A stretch of 64,000 nucleotides of DNA. It comes from an uncultured Mycoplasmatota bacterium (GTDB taxonomy: Bacteria > Bacillota_I > Bacilli_A > RF39 > UBA660). How positions within the stretch are numbered: position 1 is the first letter of the stretch; each line of letters opens with the position of its first letter. Positions 61,760 through 64,000 of the stretch are shown here, in pieces. The DNA lies in contig CANTCQ010000001.1 of the NCBI GenBank assembly GCA_947652325.1, forward strand, positions 1 to 64,000, read 5' to 3'. A program made the translations under genes and the position numbers. Under the pieces are notes generated by a model that saw only the letters and a program-made list of their open reading frames with translations, did no database searches and was not told the DNA's origin.

Positions 61760-63467
61760 TAAACACTATTTAAAAGAAATGATTAATTTTACTACTAATA
61801 AAAAGAAAACTATTAAAATAGCAAGTATTTTATTTGTTAGTTCTCTACCTTATTTATTATTTTATCAAGTTATATTATCTTTAGTAGTAGACAAATATAT
61901 GCCAAATCAAGATTTAAAAATGGTATGTATCTTATCTGTTTTTTTGTTAATTATAATTGCAATCAGATTTGCATTTGATTATTATACAGAAACTAGAAGA
62001 AAAACTTGTTATTATGATAATGATAAACAAATTAAAAATAAAATATTTAGTGCTATACAATACGCTAATATTGATGAATTAGATAAAATTCAAACAGGAA
62101 ATTTGTTTGAATTAACTACAAATCAAAGTTTTAATGCCAGTCAATTATTTGTATGGAATTTCACAGGTATATTTTTTGTAAGATTTAGAAGTATCTTAAT
62201 GATTTCAATAATAATGTTATTTTTAAACTTTAAAATATCCTTAATTATTATAGGTATATTTATATTATCATACATAATACTTTTACCATTTTATAATACC
62301 AACATGAAAAATTATCAGCAGTCATTAAAAACTTTACTACATCTTCAAGATAAAATAAACGAGTATATAGAAAGTTATTCTACGACAAAAACATTAAGAC
62401 TTGAAGAAATTAATATGGATGAAATAAATGTTATTTTAACAAAAAGCAAAGAAAAATATTTAAAAATAAATAAAGTTCTAGCATTACATACATCATTATT
62501 TGCCATATTAACATTTTTTGCAGTAATTTTTACCTTAATTATAGGTGGAAATGAAATAGTGCTTGGTATAGGTGTTGCTTCCACAATAATGCTTTTAGTT
62601 GATTATATAAATGATATAAATAACCATATGCAAGGTTTGTTTCAACATGCTCATGGTGTAATGAACAAATATAATGCCTTTTTAAGAATATTTAAAGTAA
62701 TAGAACTATTACAAGAAACAGATGATGGAACTGAAAATCTGGATAAAGTCAAAAGTATAGAGTTTGATAATGTAAAAATGAGTTATGATGGAGTAAATAT
62801 AGTTCTTGAAAATATTAATTTAAAAATAGATAAAGCGATGACAGTTGCTATAGTTGGAAAAAGCGGTTCAGGAAAAACAACTTTAGTTAATTTAATTCCA
62901 AGATTTTATGAACTACTAGATGGAAAAATTTTAATAAATAATGTTGATTATAAAAATTATAAGCTAAGCGAATTAAGAAAAAATATATCTTATGTTTTTC
63001 AAGAGCCTGTTATATTAAATATGTCTATAAAAGATAATTTAATTTATGGACTTGAAAATATTTCATTTGAAGAAATAAAAAATATCTGTAAAAAACTTGG
63101 ATTAGATAATAAAATACTATCATTACCAAATGGATATGATACGATTATAAATGCAAAAACTGATTTATTATCTTTTGGTGAAAAACAATTATTAAATTAT
63201 GCAAGAGCGATATTAAAAAATGGAGATATAGTAATTTTAGATGAGGTAACGTCTAACCTTGATTTAAAATTTGAACAAAATATTATTGACGCAAACAAAA
63301 CATTGCTTAAAGGTAAAATTGCATTTATTATTGCCCATAGATTAAATACAATTAAGGAAGCGGATTTAATTATATTTATTGAAGATAAACATATTGAAGA
63401 AATGGGGACACATGAAGAATTACTAAAATTAAATGAGAAGTATTCTAAATTATTTATGACTAAATAA
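61752..63467 (+). CDS. ABC exporter, half-transporter B
   Basis: 571 residues from ATG 61752 (AGGTGA upstream, inside the end of the previous gene). Six helices, then VAIVGKSGSGKTTLVNLIPR (Walker A), YVFQEPVILNMSIKDNLIYG (Q-loop), LLSFGEKQLLNYARAI (signature in the altered form SFGEKQ), IVILDEVTSNLD (Walker B with Glu) and IIAHRLNT (switch His). With half A it forms a heterodimeric type IV exporter for a peptide, lipid or drug. No cargo gene or peptidase domain is adjacent. Confidence 0.9.
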   Translation: MLNKHYLKEMINFTTNKKKTIKIASILFVSSLPYLLFYQVILSLVVDKYMPNQDLKMVCILSVFLLIIIAIRFAFDYYTETRRKTCYYDNDKQIKNKIFSAIQYANIDELDKIQTGNLFELTTNQSFNASQLFVWNFTGIFFVRFRSILMISIIMLFLNFKISLIIIGIFILSYIILLPFYNTNMKNYQQSLKTLLHLQDKINEYIESYSTTKTLRLEEINMDEINVILTKSKEKYLKINKVLALHTSLFAILTFFAVIFTLIIGGNEIVLGIGVASTIMLLVDYINDINNHMQGLFQHAHGVMNKYNAFLRIFKVIELLQETDDGTENLDKVKSIEFDNVKMSYDGVNIVLENINLKIDKAMTVAIVGKSGSGKTTLVNLIPRFYELLDGKILINNVDYKNYKLSELRKNISYVFQEPVILNMSIKDNLIYGLENISFEEIKNICKKLGLDNKILSLPNGYDTIINAKTDLLSFGEKQLLNYARAILKNGDIVILDEVTSNLDLKFEQNIIDANKTLLKGKIAFIIAHRLNTIKEADLIIFIEDKHIEEMGTHEELLKLNEKYSKLFMTK

Positions 63468-63477
63468 ATATTGTTGT

Positions 63478-63520
63478 ATAAATCCAAAAGAAATTTATAA
63501 CTAATGAATTTTGTTTTTAA
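63478..63520. repeat. dispersed hairpin repeat, copy 2
   Basis: AAATCCAAAAGAAA, then AACTAATGAATTTTGTTTTT, closely similar to 22467-22505 over about 38 nt, directly after the ABC exporter operon. Stem pairing is weaker than in copy 1 but a T-rich end follows. Confidence 0.45.
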
Positions 63521-63878
63521 CTTTTTAATTAGCAGAACCAATATAAGATATTAAAAAATTAGAAAAAGAAATTAAAAATAAATAAAGAAAATTTATTGTT
63601 ATTAAGTGATTTACAAAATAATATGCATATGACTCAACAAAATAGATATCATAATAAGGAATTCTTTTGAAAGATACCAAAGTAAAAAAATAGGTATATA
63701 TTTAGCTAATAATATGCTAAATAGTGCAAATAAGAATGTTTATAGTGGAATTATTGAATGTCTATGAGTGGCACTATAAATATTAAATTATAATAATTTG
63801 GATAATTGGATTTTTATTGTAATGAATGAAACGGAAGAAGATTAATTTTAAATAAAATATATTAACCTATTTTAGAGG
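63521..63878 (+). pseudogene. decayed gene remnant
   Basis: Plus-strand pieces in two frames: KENLLLLSDLQNNMHMTQQN, RYHNKEF and then ERYQSKKIGIYLANNMLNSA, NKNVYSGIIECL. They read as one broken protein; no start or family is seen. Confidence 0.4.
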
Positions 63879-63914
63879 CTGTAATGAAATGAAATAGATT
63901 CATTACAGTTTCTT
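63879..63914 (+). terminator. terminator-like hairpin
   Basis: Perfect CTGTAATGAA / TTCATTACAG stem with 10-nt loop, followed by TTTCTTTT. A partial second copy (GAAACTGTAAT) follows. Confidence 0.65.
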
Positions 63915-63989
63915 TTAATGTTACGAAACTGTAATATTTAAATAGGCTTATTCGTGGTAGAATATAGGATAAAGAAATGCGGTGATTAT

Positions 63990-64000
63990 ATGCAAAAAAT
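63990..64000 (+). CDS. start of a gene cut by the window edge
   Basis: ATG 63990 follows GCGGTGAT with standard spacing, and TAGAAT lies about 30 nt upstream. The first codons read MQK; nothing more can be said. Confidence 0.5.

Overview
The window is very AT-rich DNA from a low-GC Gram-positive bacterium, probably an uncultured gut Bacilli lineage close to the Mollicutes (RF39-like); this placement is inferred from gene content and base composition, not from a search. UGA is used as a stop, so the code is the standard bacterial one. Coding is dense on the + strand in short operons. Promoters are very regular: TTGnnn, 17 bp, TATAAT, or an extended TGnTATAAT, placed so close to the start codon that leaders are only about 20-30 nt. 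Many of the longest-ORF starts in the supplied track are GTG/TTG codons lying inside the ribosome binding site, and I moved those starts downstream.

Layout. 1-3.1 kb: the 3' end of a surface protein with an unusually GC-rich, Tyr/Ser/Gly-rich tail, three small membrane-anchored proteins and a GT-C glycosyltransferase. 3.2-7.5 kb: the str operon (rpsL, rpsG, fusA) and tuf. 7.5-15.4 kb: a beta-lactamase-fold protein, a FemAB-like transferase, the GTPase YsxC, secG, a pseudopilin, rnr, smpB and a DUF3048 protein. 15.3-24.1 kb: an accessory island with decayed transglutaminase-like genes, an intact transglutaminase-like gene, frameshifted paralogues, a giant sigma-70-like protein of about 1,209 residues and a broken helicase gene. 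The part from 17.08 to 23.99 kb is bounded by a 28-bp imperfect direct repeat, and one copy ends inside tRNA-Arg(CCG), so it looks like a decayed tRNA-integrated element. 24.1-25.1 kb: a small Cys-containing membrane protein and tmRNA.

25.3-45.2 kb: a SsuABC-like ABC importer, an SPL-type radical SAM protein, two CotF-like spore coat proteins, a thioredoxin-like membrane protein, a DUF308 protein, a coiled-coil protein with a HAAS-type partner, typA, a Cys-rich anchored protein, a gene split by one in-frame stop, lysS, a YfcC-like transporter, a cysE-type acetyltransferase, a triple LysM protein and a membrane protein. 45.5-51.7 kb: a second accessory region with a 502-residue unknown, decayed DNA, tRNA-Cys, an AraC/GyrI-like regulator and a translationally coupled pair of a HerA/VirD4-like ATPase and a 13-cysteine repeat protein.

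51.9-57.1 kb: a SipW-type surface-assembly locus. It has a camelysin/TasA-like protein, a protein with about 20 Asp/Asn-rich calcium-binding-like repeats, signal peptidase SipW and two further SipW-type exported proteins. 57.1-64 kb: decayed DNA, a DHH phosphoesterase, a superoxide dismutase, a small remnant ORF, a heterodimeric ABC exporter pair, decayed DNA and the first codons of a last gene.

Together the core genes cover translation, ribosome rescue (tmRNA, SmpB, RNase R), secretion and envelope building. The most unusual items are the giant sigma-like protein in the tRNA-flanked island, the HerA-like ATPase/Cys-repeat pair, the calcium-repeat SipW cargo and the possibly hypervariable tail at the left edge.
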